Origin: Chenopodium formosanum
Taxonomy: Eukaryota; Streptophyta; Magnoliopsida; Caryophyllales; Amaranthaceae
Assembly: GCA_024500155.1 (NCBI GenBank)
Contig: CM044879.1
Location: 38,709,072 to 38,773,071, forward strand
Direction: 5' to 3'
DNA length: 64,000 nt
This document shows, in pieces, positions 49,554 to 62,092 of the stretch. Position 1 is the first letter of the stretch. Each line of letters begins with the position of its first letter. A program made the translations under genes and the position numbers. The notes below the pieces were generated by a model. That model was given only the letters and a program-made list of their open reading frames with translations. It was not told the origin of the DNA and did no database searches.

Positions 49554-50348
49554 TTAGACTTTTTGAAAGGGAGAGTCCGACCCAATAGTTGGTACAATCG
49601 GACTCAATCCCTAGGTTCAAAATGGGTTACTTATCTAGACAAAATTTGACTATTCAACATATCTACACATTAAGCTAAAAATAAGAATCTTGCATAATCA
49701 CACAAGTATATATTTTGTTCTTACAAGTTTTTTTTTACTCTGTTGTTTAAGCTGTTTAAGTTGTATTATTATTCAAAATCTCACATATATCCTTTTACTA
49801 TCTTCGTTCCATAAATTCTTTACGATTTTGTTTTACACCATTCTTGAAAGATCTTTACCCTTTGTGGTATATTTGGCAAACCCCAATTACACACACTCAC
49901 AAGTCACAATATCAATGAAATTTCACTGTCAAAATCAATGAAATTGACATTGAAATAGTACAATAATATTAATTTTATACATAAGCTGAATGTGCCTTTA
50001 TATTATAAGTTTATAACGAAGGAAGCCCTTTATAATTGAATGCAAAGTGACAAATTAACTGTTCAATTTGTTATGCATGGCTATAAATGTCATATTTCAC
50101 TGATGAGTCGTCTACTTCAAGTATGCTTCAAGTTCAACCAAGTCATATTAACTAATCTGTTATAAACTTAATCAACTTCAAACAAAATTTATGAAGTTTC
50201 AACAATTCGTATGAGACCATAATGTCAAAAGTCAAAACCTTAATCTTAATAGGATAGAGTGGTCGGCCACAAATCTTTCTCCATTTACGACCTTTCTAAT
50301 TTTCAAAACTAAAATGTTTTTGTCCTACTTTATTATATGTCATATATA

Positions 50349-50383
<35 letters not shown>

Positions 50384-51193
50384 TACTTCTTGTCTACCAT
50401 GGATCAAATCAATTAAACTATGATCAAGTAACATATTAATAGATATCTCTAAATGTGCATTTTCCGAATATCTAATCTCCACAAAAATCTGATTTTTTTT
50501 TAAAAAAAAAAAAGAAAAAAAAAAGAAAAAAAATCTCCAAAAAATCTTTACTATATGTAATTTGTTGTTCGCTTAGTTAGTTAGTTCCTCGGATCAATAT
50601 TTTTTTTTTTTTTTTTTTGACAAAATAAATAAAAAAAATGTGTTAGTCCTTACTTTATCGAGTGTACGGGGTAAATCTAATAATGTGTTAGGAATAGGAA
50701 TATAAGATAGATCGGGTAAGTAATTATGCTAAATCTAGTATTTCGGTCAAAAGTACACATTAAAAACCGACGGGAAATGTATTTCAAAGCTCGAATATCG
50801 AAGACATAAATAAAAAAAAAAAAAAAAAAAAATCTAAGTAGCAAAAAGGACACTCTTGTGGATACGAGAAGTGTTGGGCCTCCACGTGTGACTCAAATCT
50901 AACAACAAGAATCCTGACTTCATCTAAAGTTTCTACAGTCCACACGTGGGGTCATGGCTCCTTACACGCGTCATTTTTTTGCATGCTATCTTCGTTTTTC
51001 TGTCCCCCTTGGATTACCCTTTTTACCCTCGCTTAATTGAGAAAATTATGATCACCTTTACATTTTGCATAACTGCTTAATTTTTGCTGGACATGTAAGC
51101 CGATAGATGTAAATTGTAACAACTACGGCCTGTTCACATTTACTAAAATGATTAGAGCTAAACTGATATTTATAGTGTCTTAGTTTTGTAATA

Positions 51194-51452
51194 CTCTCTC
51201 CGTTTTTAAATACTTGCTCCATTTCTCTTGGACACGCATGCCGATGCTAATCTTTGATCACTAATATCTTTAATTATCAATACGTATAGATTCTAACAAT
51301 TGGAAATTAATAATCTAATCATTGGGATGATTCCAACAAGTACCCACAAGACTATATTTTTTCCTATATATAAATCACAAACATTAGTCAAAGTAGAACA
51401 AATGAATAGTGCAAAAAATAGAAATGGAGCAAGTATTTAAAACCGGAGGGAG
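51194..51452. mobile_element. Stowaway-type MITE
   Basis: Ends 'ctctctccgtttttaaatac' and 'gtatttaaaaccggagggag' are inverted, flanked by TA (51192-51193, 51453-51454). The inverted repeats extend to ~28 bp ('tgctccat'). Confidence 0.85.
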
Positions 51453-51475
51453 TAGTTTATTAGTTTTTTTTATTA

Positions 51476-51853
51476 CTCTCTTCGTCCCTAAATTACATTC
51501 CTCCTTTCTATTTTTGGTATTCCAAAATTACATTCCTCCTTTCTATTTTGGTAAGTTTTTTTTTAGTAAATCAACTCTCTTTTTCTGTTTTATATTTAAT
51601 GCTTTCTCATTCATCCTTACCTAATCTCACTCATAATCCTTGTGCCAAATTACAATGAATATGATTGGTTAAATTTTTTTAATAAGGAGCATGTGATTGG
51701 TCCTTTTTTTTTTTTTGCAAAGGATTGATGACTTGTCATGAGTAATAACTAATCTATCTTTGTACTTCCCATTGATTGTTATTTGTCTTATTCTTCTCTC
51801 CTTAATTTCCGTATAAATTTCCAAAGAGGAATGTAATTTAGGGACGGAGGGAG
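51476..51853. mobile_element. Second, different Stowaway-type MITE
   Basis: Ends 'ctctcttcgtccctaaatta' and 'taatttagggacggagggag' are inverted, flanked by TA (51474-51475, 51854-51855). It holds an internal duplication of 'attacattcctcctttctat'. Confidence 0.85.
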
Positions 51854-51859
51854 TAGTAC

Positions 51860-54800
51860 ATCAATTTGACCATCACATTTTAACAACATGAGATTTTGAC
51901 CGGTGATAGATATTTTATTTAACAAGGTATATAAATTATAACAAAATATTATTCATCGCAATCTAGCTATACATTGAACTGAGATATACAAGTAGTAAGT
52001 ATGATTTTAACAAGTACTCATTTAACCCATGCATAATTGATCTTATGTATAAGCATGATCATTAATTAAAGTGCTGTACACAATTAGTTCAAAAGTCAAG
52101 ATGGAACATACATGTAAAAAACATGAGTAATATTTTCTCCGTTTCTTAATAAATTCATCATTTTAACATAATTTTTCCACTATTTATATTATAAATTTGA
52201 CTACTTTATTTAGTACTATACAGTATATTAATTGTTATTTAATTGGCTAATAGCAATGTATATTATCAAATTACCTAATTTGAAATTAGAAAGTAAAATG
52301 TTGCATATATTAAGAGATGGAGTGCATAAAACATTTCCCCTAAATGACTTTTCGACTAAGCACACTTGATAACAATGTATTATTAGTTCTTCTTTTCAAT
52401 ACAGTGCCTTGATAAAATGTTAATAGAAATACACTGAAATGACATGACTATATGTTTATTTTAGAAAGGGACATGACCTTTTATGGTTAAGGATAAAACA
52501 TGAAATTAGTCAAAGTTAATCCGTAAAAGGTGAGAAATGTCAAATAAATGTCTAAAAGGAATGGAAGAAATAGTTTATTGATGATGTCGTAGATTATATA
52601 ATTGTTAATAATATTTGATGTTTTAGAATTATTAAATGATAGAGCTAATAAACTTTGGCTCCACCAATATTATTTGTTTGAGAGGCTCCACCTTTCACAC
52701 AATCACACACTAGTGTAACAATGAAACCACATTTATAATCCAACGTCTCAGTCTCACAAGTCACACACTAAGGAAGTAATTCATTATAGACTTATAGTAC
52801 AATTGATAATATTAAAAGAAAATTCACCCTTATATTAATAAATCTACAATCCTTTAATTTTAGATGTTTTATTCATTTTTTTTTTACTGCCCAACGTTTC
52901 TTTTCTATTTAAAAAGATATGTAGACCAATATATTTTTCCTAATTAAAGTCTAAAACCATGGGTTAATTTCATGATCATTTACATCCATTGTTTTTTTTT
53001 TTTTTAATTATTTATTTGTTTTATCAAAATGCAAGTATGCTTTAAAGTTTTCATTTTATGCTTGCTAATTAAAACCTTATACGTTTATAATCTAAAAGAT
53101 TTAAAAAATTGATGATTCAAAAATATATTTTGTATTACTAATTCAATGATATATAAATATAATTATACCTTTCAAAAATTAGTTATATACTTTGTACTTT
53201 TGTACATTTTAATTTTTAATATGATAAATATATAATATGATATTAAAAGTAGTATATGAACTATACAAATTTATCCACTCATATTATACTAATAAAAAAA
53301 TAAAATTAAAGAAATAAACTACGTATATTACTTTTCATTATTCTTGAAAGTTTATCTCACTTTTCATCTTTGTTTTACTTTTACTTTAATCTATTTTTAA
53401 CTTGCAATTTTTACCCCTTATCCCACAATAATCAATTAGTATTATATACTCCTAGAGTACTATGAATCATGGTACTCCTTATACAATTTGTTTGAGTTAT
53501 TTTGCGTACACTTTATATTACTAGGGATTCCAACGCGCGCGATGCGCATAGTATAGCTAGCCCTTTGAGTAGAATTATTATCGATATTCTTTATGTCTTA
53601 TGCCGGTTTGTGTATAATATTTTATCAAAGATATATTTGCATATAAACGATAAATGTGTTGGATGTTGTGCAATTTCTTTAGTTGAGCTACTTTAAAATA
53701 ATGCTCACATAAAGAAACAACTTTCGTTGTCTAGTAACTAATGCTGTTATATAGTTATACCATAAATTTCTAAACAATTCTAAACTTTATTATTCCAATC
53801 CTCCATTTAATTTATGATTAATTGATAAAATTGCAAAAAATTACACATGAGGATAAGAAGGTAAATAAATATTTTGAGGGGTATAATAGTCCATGCACTA
53901 TTCATAAGAGCAATCTTCTACTTTTTATAAGGTAAGGATTTTGCGTAAATATTGCGTTATTTTGTTACAATAATATGTTATTTACTTATTTACTTCAACC
54001 TCAACTCATGCTATTTTTAATTTACATAAAATAACAAGTACTTATTTAAAAATAACATGTATATAAATTGAAATAATAATTTCACATCAAAATAATATTA
54101 ACAACGTTGAGTTTTAAGATAATCGAAAAAACTTCATGATGTACTAAATTTCTGGACATGAACACATTTGAACCCTTATTAAATGGCTTCAAATCAATTG
54201 ATTTATAAGAAACCCAGAAAATTGGAAGAAGAAAAGAGGAGAGAGAAAGTGTCTTTGATTTAGAGTTGGAGTAGTGAGAGGAAGAGAAACAGTGAAAGTG
54301 AGAGGTTGATTTCTGGAAAATTGAAAGAAGAAAGGAAGAGAAAGTGTGTGATTTTGAGTTGGAGTAGCTAAGAGAGGGTGATAGAGAGTGAGTGTGGGAG
54401 GAAGATGACTGAGAAAGGGGCGAAATAACATACATTTATTTTAAAATAACATATATATAAATTGAAATAATAAGAAGTTAAAATCCAAATAACATGAATT
54501 TTATAAACTTGGAGTACCGTGTGCATGGTACTCCAGGAGTAAGATAGAAATTGCGCAAATAATTATACATTTTCACTATCTATGTTTTATATTATCTACC
54601 CTTTGATTCTATACTCGTGAATGTTTTTACTCTCTTATTCAGATATTCTACAAGGAGTATTTATTTTAATTTTTTTTCTAACGCCTACTCTATTAAAAGA
54701 TTTATCATAATGAATTGTAAACTTTTAGAGACAGAAAGAGTATTTCTATTAAATGACGGCCACAAAATTTTCAATATAAAAACACAATAGAGTACTATTA

Positions 54801-56300
54801 TTAGTCCTACAAATCTACAATAACCCTTTATCCATATGCCCACGATTCTCAAGATGTATGATGTCATATTAATACTTTAGGAATTTAGGTGCGCTTTGAT
54901 GTTATGATGTATCTCAAGTTATTCTGTTCCTCGAAAAGTACTCAAAAACCATATATTATAATTATTTTTATAAATAAAATGATATAAAGTGCCATGCATA
55001 ACCCATATTGTACTAATGTGGTATACACCTCATGATCATGCACATGGAACTCTGTACATCCATCGGATTATAGTATGAGTTTAATTAAATTTTAGAGTAA
55101 TCAATCTTATAATAATTATTTATGATTGTGTCTAAACATAATCAATTAACTAATTAAGAATAATCAATCTATTCGTTCGATACGTGCATGGTTGGAGTAG
55201 CTTTAATTTGATGGTAATGTAGTTGCTTGAGGTTTGGTAAGATTTCGACTGGTGCACTGTTCACCATGTACTTACTCCTTTAATTATTTTATTGTTTAAT
55301 GTATGTTGATGTTTAGGGTTAGGGTAAGGGCGGAGTAATAGCGTAAAGAAATGAATTTAGTGGTAGAAGTATATATGTAGGTAAGATTTGTGAGCAAGCA
55401 CATGTGCGCGCAATCAATAATTAGTACTTCGTAGTAGCCTATTAGGTCTTATATGCAATGTATTAATTTAATTTTGCACTAAGATCAAACTAAAGATTAT
55501 TGATAGATGTGTCTTCGGATAATTCGATACCCAACCCTAGTTCTTTATATAAATTTCTCCATATATTCATATAATCGCCCGTAGCACTTTTGTTAAAACT
55601 TAAATATGATACATGAAGGTTATCTACTGATTGTGGTTGCTTTTAGCACAGTTTCTTTTATAATGCTTGATCCGGACTACTCTAAACTCGAGCATTGCTC
55701 ATCAATCCATGTCGCTGATTAATAATTATGTAGTTGCTTTATCATAGAGAGGGTTAAAATTAGAAAAGAAAAAAAAAATCCTACATGGTTCGAAGAACAT
55801 TGAATTCCAATAAGAGGTCATCATTTAAATCACTATCCTCATTGTTTGTTGATAGCCTCATTTACGCATGGTCAGTAACTATATAATCCCTATTATTAGT
55901 AACTTTATCTTGACTCTATCACATTGTAAACAAGTGTTAGGATGCGTCAAGTATAAGAATTTATGAAATCTTAATTAGGGTTACAGTTCTTACACACATC
56001 ACATCGTAATAACTTATTCAATAGGTTTTAAAAAAATACGTAACATATATAGTACAAGTAGTTGTTAGTTAATTACCTGCGTAATAGACCAACAGTTATA
56101 ATAATTGTATAAGTCGACCTTAATTATAGTGTTGGTCGGCCTTAAAATACTGTGGTCATATCTAGTTTGATATACTTTTGACACATTGACTATAAATCGA
56201 GATGATAAATGGTAGTTTTTCGAGACATATCCAATATGCCTCTTTATTTCAAGTATGTGTGCTTTATATGACTGCTATCTATCTCTAAAGTACGTGGTTT
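51860..56300. other. Gene-poor AT-rich intergenic DNA
   Basis: No supported gene on either strand. Only short chance frames occur. Confidence 0.55.
54049..54475. repeat. GA-rich duplicated segment within direct repeats
   Basis: Two ~100-bp GA-rich copies (near 54216 and 54316, each 'gaaaattg(g/a)aagaag...gagttggagtag') lie between direct repeats of 'tatataaattgaaataata' at about 54060 and 54455. Origin unknown. Confidence 0.5.
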
Positions 56301-56302
56301 AT

Positions 56303-56358
56303 ACTTGTGAAATTCAACTATTTGTTTCAAAAAAAAAAAAAACTTGTGAAATTCAACT
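56303..56358 (+). mobile_element. Ultra-short poly(A) retroposon scar
   Basis: The 17-bp perfect direct repeat 'acttgtgaaattcaact' (56303-56319, 56342-56358) flanks only 'atttgtttc' and about 13 A. Confidence 0.65.
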
Positions 56359-56619
56359 TGTTTCATATGAAACCATTTATAAATGTGGTACCTTTGAAAT
56401 ACATGTACGTTGCTCATAGTTTGAAGCTTTCTATTATGTGAAATAATAGTAATATGATGTGATAGTTTAGAAGTCGTATGCTTGAAAGAAGACGGATCTA
56501 ATCTTCTTGTATATCGCTCTTTTTAGGTTAAAATAAAACATGTTGATTTATGGTACATGTGCACAATATAATGTTTGATTTCTTCTTCAATGTTATACAC
56601 TTATACTATATACGAAGTG

Positions 56620-56668
56620 TATGATTGTGGATTATTTCAAACAAAAAAAAATTATGATTGTGGACTAT
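56620..56668 (+). mobile_element. Ultra-short poly(A) retroposon scar
   Basis: The 16-bp repeat 'tatgattgtggattat' (one mismatch; 56620-56635, 56653-56668) flanks 'ttcaaac', nine A and a T. Confidence 0.55.
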
Positions 56669-57101
56669 AAAGATGAGCGAATAAGGTGAAAAAGGATACT
56701 GTAAATCTGTAATTCAAAAGGACAAAAAGACATCACGAGCATGAACCTTTAAGAGGGTTGGAAGTGGAAGTCCATATCCAAATCACATACAACGTTGACA
56801 GATGATTAATAGCATTGACCATCATACCATTCTACCAAAAATTGTTGCTATAATTTATTATTGCAGTCTTAAATTGCTATATGTTGATATAGTTTAAAAT
56901 ACGGATTTGGACTGTACACTAATATAGAGCTTCACTTTAGACCTTCTGGTTTACTAAACTAAATATTTTATGAGAGGAAGAAATTAGGAACATAATTGAA
57001 CTGAAGCTTAAGAGAATTGACCCTTTATAAGTTCAAATTAACGGAATTTTATCCCAAAACCATACAAGCTAACAATAGGATGAGTAGCCCTTTAACATTA
57101 T

Positions 57102-57156
57102 AATCGACAATTGGATTTATTTATTTATTTTTTTTTGAATCCAATCGACAATTGGA
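57102..57156 (-). mobile_element. Ultra-short retroposon scar, minus orientation
   Basis: The 14-bp repeat 'aatcgacaattgga' (57102-57115, 57143-57156) flanks a 27-bp insert that reads 'ggattc' then an A-rich tail on the minus strand. Confidence 0.55.
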
Positions 57157-57159
57157 ATT

Positions 57160-60100
57160 TAATTATTAACCAAATCTAATTGAGTTTGCAAATTTTAATT
57201 TCTTCTTAAGGACCAACAACAATAATTCAACAATCACTCCACATAAAAGTTAAACCCTTACTTTATAAGATGTCATCAATAGCCCAAATCATATTGATTT
57301 TAACCAAATTAAACCGAACATGCAACATTCAATTTTTGATTAATGAGTTGAACCAACGCTTTATAAGATGTTACTAAACCAAATTGTTTTCATTTAACGA
57401 ATCATTTTACCTTGAACATAATGGTATGTGAATATACCCGATAGGTTATTTTTGAGAAAACTTGCTTCTTTTTTTTTAATCCCTTCATATTATTATTTTA
57501 TTTCTTATCAGTTTATATCGAATTGAGTCAATTTTTAACAGCTCTAGATATGTCGGGATGAAGCCAAAAGAATTTGTACTAACAAGATGTAATTATCAAA
57601 TGGGTAGTACTAGAACAAGTAATGGCCCTTAACAAAGTTGAAATAATAATGTGACTTATTAGGTGGGGTCACAAAAATTGTGATTGAAAATTACACAATT
57701 TAAAGCACTGTGATTCTTCTAGGATAAGCATGTTATTATCATAGGGACAAGATTGACGGAACAATACATTTAACACCAATTTTCTTTTACGACCCTAAAA
57801 AACACCAATTTCTTTTTAGGTCGTGTAAGAATATATGCACATTTTATCTTTTCTGTTGTTTTACCTCAAAAGCCAAGTCCACTATATAATAAATCATGAT
57901 GTTGTCACTGTTAGCTCTAAGTTCTAACTGATCAATACGTTGCTTTAATTCGGAATATCATTCAACTAATCAGCTTTGTCAAATTTTACTTAACTTAATC
58001 CCTAGGAAAGAAAAAAAGAAGAGGAATTGACCTTTTGATGAGTTACCGTAGGATGAAGGGCGTCCTCTAGCCCCACCATGGAAAAAAAATCACACTCGCT
58101 TTAATTAAAGAATAATTCCGAGAGTAATCGTGAATTTATTCATAAGAGGTATTTTCTCGATATCGATCACTGTTTACACCTTGTTTATAGTATATGTTGT
58201 TAAACACTGCCTTCTAAATTTGACCTAAACTCACTGTCATGCAATATACATAGTATTAACATTAAGTTATCAGCGCTCTTTTTACTTTAGGACCTGTTCA
58301 TATCCCCTCTACCCCTTTAGATTCGGTGATCTCGAGACAAAACCGGCCTCTAGGAGATGGAAGTAGTTAAATAACCATCATGTTGGTTCCTCTTCCTCAA
58401 AGAAACCAATGATGTGAGTTTTGGAATGCCCTGAAAATGCAGGGGATTGATTAGTGCATGGAAATTCTTTGGGAGCAAAATGAAGTAATTGTGTGATCGT
58501 AAAATGGGTCCCACTCATTCATTGTATGGATCTATTGTACAAGTTTTGTGTGTCCTAGAAATGTGAATTAACTACCTTAATTAGTTGCTATTATGTGGCT
58601 ACAATTTGATGCTTTGTCTTCAAGATTGTCAATCTTTTGGTGGTTAAAGTCACAAGCTAATCCACAAGAGTCAAGAGGGCCCTTGGTATCTTTACTTGAT
58701 TTTTATGTTTGAGCTTTCTTGTTTGATCTTTCGGGTACATCTCATAATTTTACATTTATAAAAATCTCATAGCTAGCTTAGCTTGTTCCACATTTTAAAT
58801 AAATTTACCATGTCATATGAAACTATTCACAATTACCTACATTAGTCATAATTTACAAAACGAGTTAAAATGCTCTCCGATTACTTCATTAACCTTTCCA
58901 TTATGAAACAACACCTTAGGTAAAACTGAGGGAGATTTCAGAACGATTCATATTGGTTCATAATTCATACTTTGATGCACATAACATTAGATCGCTTCCA
59001 TTATTAACACACGAAACCGTAATTACACGATATATTAACAACATATCACACTATAATTACCGTAAAATTTACTAGAAGAGGTAAACAAGCGAAAAGAACT
59101 CCTTAACAAAGGGGTAAAAAAAAAAACAACACCCTAAATAGAAGAAGCATAAGAAGGAAATGGCTTAGCAAAGTCGCAAAAACTCGCACATGGCTTCATG
59201 CAAAACCATCTCCAAAAATCGCACACGCGTCTAGTGATTCTTTGACTTTGTACAACACCATATTTATAGTAACGCTAGTCAATTATTGTGTACTTCTCTA
59301 ATTATTGAGATTTACTAAAACTGTCTAGGATAATGTTTTTTTATATTTTTTTGATTGGAATTCATTTTAAGTTGTTATTTTGTAATTGAAACATCTGTAA
59401 AGCCATGATTATTATTATTATCTAAAATCTCTCATTATCTACTTAGTCACCTTTTTAGGAGCAAATTAATAGATAAAAAGGTTTACTAAGCAAAAGTTTG
59501 TGCATTTTGAGTTATAGTTAAGAAATTAGTATGTACTTAAAATGGTATGGTATGGTATCATGATCATAACGTAAAACAAAGGTATAATATGATTAATAAA
59601 TTAAAAATATGCCAAAGCGTACATGTACAAATTAGAGTATGTTCTTTTGGAGTATTAATAGAGCTTTCAAATAAATATATAGTAATACGTGAGGAGTGGA
59701 GGGATGGTTAATCCTCTATTCTGTCTCATCCAAGTGTGAGCTGGGTTTGACTCCTCATGCTTATTGTATGTTTATTCTTTACTTAGGTTAGTTAAATGAT
59801 ACTCCCTCTATTTCATTATTTTAGTTCTATTAGTCATACCACGGAGTATATTTTATTCTAGAATATAATTGGACTTAGTCATTGAAATTTTAATAATGAT
59901 TCAAAATTTAAAATTGTAATATCATTAATTTTTTGATATTATATAACCTTAATACTATTATTGCTATCCTTGCTTATAGAAAATCCTTTATTAGTCTCTA
60001 CAATTAAGGTTCTTAGAAAAAAAAACAAAACTCCTATTAGAGATTCGAAATTATAAATTAAAATTTGAATATGTATTTTACTAGCACATGATTGAAGACA

Positions 60101-60840
60101 TCAATGATAAAAATACGTGTTGATAATTGAGAAAAAAAAAAATCAAGTAAAAGATATAACATTTAATTCAATCTAATACAGAGTAGGAAAGATCGATTGA
60201 ACTTTTACTATCAGTTATCAAAATACATTACCCACATTTAACTCGATATTTAAGTTACGAATTTCACTCATAAGTTATTAGGGTCTCTGATTCTAATGTT
60301 AAGTATCAACTTTACATATGAAATTCTAAATTTTTAATCATCCCTTAATCTCTAAGCATTGTATTAAAATTGTAATTAAATTAAATCAAATTTAGTATTT
60401 AAAAATGAAAGCCTAGATTAAATCCCTCTAACAAAAAAAAAATACTGGTACAAATACTTTGCAAAACAAATACGAAGAGTCGAAAAAACCAAAAAGCTTG
60501 AGAATACAAAAAGGCTTTACGTATTTGACGCTCCACCGCCTTTGGAAATTCAATACCATGAAAAATAACCCTTTATTTAGTATTTCACTGACACCACCCT
60601 TAAAATCACCAATTATATTCTCACCTTCACCAATCACATCACACCACATGTCCTCCCAAATTCCACCTCATCAAAATCCCACGAATCCCAATAAACCTTC
60701 CTTCACCCCCAAGTCACAGCTGGTAACTCTAGAACCTCCTCCACCTCTAGTATTTTCCACATTTTTTAACCGCTTTTGGTAATTAAAATCCCATTTTAAT
60801 TAATTTTTTACCTTAATTCTCAAAAATCTTAACCATGGTT
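57160..60840. other. Gene-poor AT-rich intergenic DNA
   Basis: No supported gene. A weak SINE-like segment is listed separately. Confidence 0.5.
59690..59765 (+). mobile_element. Possible tRNA-derived SINE fragment
   Basis: 'ggtttgactcc' (about 59743-59753) resembles a Pol III B box, and a weak A-box-like 'ggatggttaatcc' lies about 40 bp upstream. No poly(A) tail or target duplication was found. Confidence 0.25.
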
Positions 60841-60850
60841 AAATTAACCC

Positions 60851-60858
60851 TTTATATA
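60851..60858 (+). promoter_or_regulatory. Putative TATA box of the TZF gene
   Basis: 'tttatata', about 150 bp before the ATG at 61004. The leader has no upstream ATG after this site. Confidence 0.6.
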
Positions 60859-61003
60859 CCCCTCTTCATCCAGCCGTCTTTTGCCATCATATCCTCGGAC
60901 ACAATCAAAACTACAAAACACTTACCAAATAACACTTTTATTATTTTATTATTATTATTGTTTGTATACATTCATTTTCTTTCTCCAAAAACCCGAAATC
61001 AAA

Positions 61004-62092
61004 ATGATGATCGGAGAAACCCGCCGTCATCATCAGATTGATGTACCGCCGTGGCAGGAATCGTATTCTCCCTCGGCGGTACATATCTCATCCCCAGCCT
61101 CATCACCGCCGCTACAATCAAGTAGCGGCGGTGTAGGCTCGAATCATCTCCCTAACTCCCCCACTTACTATGACGCTGTTTTAGCGTCCCTTCGTCGATA
61201 CCTTCTTGCTGACGCCGTTGATAAGGAGGCTTCTCCGGGGGTGGCTGCTGCGGCGGCGACGGTGGATTATTCGAGTGAGGTTGATTTTTTATCAGGTGAA
61301 TATGATGATGATTTTTTCATGTATGATTTCAAGGTTCGTAAGTGTACTCGGGCTCGGGCCCATGATTGGACTGAGTGTCCCTTCGCCCATCCTGGCGAGA
61401 AGGCGAGGCGAAGGGACCCGAGGAAGTTTAGCTATTCAGGGACCGCGTGTTCCGAGTTTAGAAAAGGCGGATGCAAGAAGGGTGACGGGTGCGAGTTTGC
61501 ACACGGGGTGTTCGAGTGCTGGCTACACCCGGCCCGGTTCCGGACCCAGGCTTGTAAGGACGGGCCCGGGTGTAAGCGCCGGGTTTGTTTCTTCGCCCAC
61601 ACGCCTGATCAGCTACGGACCGGGCCGGGACTCGGTAGCCCGAGAGGAAGTGGGCTCGTCTCGGGCTCCGAGGACAGCGCCATCAACACCCCGTCCGTAG
61701 GTGACCTCATGGCGTCCATCAGGAACCTACAACTCAACAAGGTCAAATCCATGCCTAGTTCGTGGGGAAGTCACCCCATGCACGTGAATGGCTCGCCCGT
61801 ATTCGGGTCCCCTCGTGGGGTTGGGACTCCTACGGCGATTAGCCGGGCTGGGTTCTTTAGCCTGCCGACAACCCCAACCCGGCCGAGGATCGGGTATTGG
61901 GACAATCAAGATATTGGTGAGGAGGATGAGCAGCCTGTGATGGAGAGGGTTGAGTCTGGTAGAGAGTTAAGGGCTCGGATGTTTGAAAAGTTGAGCAAAG
62001 AAAACCCTCTTGATGGGTCGGGTAGCCCACTTTCGGCATCGGCACCCGGACCGGGTCCCGATTTTGGGTGGGTGTGTGATCTCATTGAGTGA
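61004..62092 (+). CDS. Arginine-rich tandem CCCH zinc-finger protein (AtTZF1-3-like), intronless, 362 aa
   Basis: The ATG at 61004 (MMIGE start, typical of the family) was chosen over upstream non-ATG codons in the same frame. The RR region has the C-X5-H-X4-C-X3-H pattern at C114, H120, C125, H129 and includes ARRRDPRKF. Two zinc fingers follow: C149-X7-C157-X5-C163-X3-H167 and, after exactly 16 residues, C184-X5-C190-X4-C195-X3-H199. This is the plant tandem-finger consensus. The N-terminus is Ser/Pro-rich. The C-terminal third has Ser/Thr/Pro-rich segments and ends DFGWVCDLIE. From the family: RNA-binding proteins of P-bodies and stress granules that act in hormone and stress responses, promoting decay of AU-rich mRNAs. 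GC content is far higher than in the flanks. It appears intact. Confidence 0.94.
   Translation: MMIGETRRHHQIDVPPWQESYSPSAVHISSPASSPPLQSSSGGVGSNHLPNSPTYYDAVLASLRRYLLADAVDKEASPGVAAAAATVDYSSEVDFLSGEYDDDFFMYDFKVRKCTRARAHDWTECPFAHPGEKARRRDPRKFSYSGTACSEFRKGGCKKGDGCEFAHGVFECWLHPARFRTQACKDGPGCKRRVCFFAHTPDQLRTGPGLGSPRGSGLVSGSEDSAINTPSVGDLMASIRNLQLNKVKSMPSSWGSHPMHVNGSPVFGSPRGVGTPTAISRAGFFSLPTTPTRPRIGYWDNQDIGEEDEQPVMERVESGRELRARMFEKLSKENPLDGSGSPLSASAPGPGPDFGWVCDLIE

Noticed and set aside
50353..50390. Long T-run as a retroposon tail
   Set aside because: No direct repeat found on its two sides.
54082..54435. 117-codon Ser-rich minus-strand frame
   Set aside because: Arises from a duplicated GA-rich (CT-rich on the minus strand) segment; composition is low-complexity.
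59799..59848. 50-bp 'tactccctct...cacggagta' as a Stowaway derivative
   Set aside because: Ends are only loosely complementary and too short to separate from common 'tactccgta' words.
60459..60782. 107-codon frame upstream of the TZF gene
   Set aside because: Lies before the TATA-like site, low-complexity Pro/Ser/Lys content, no ATG-supported start or family match.
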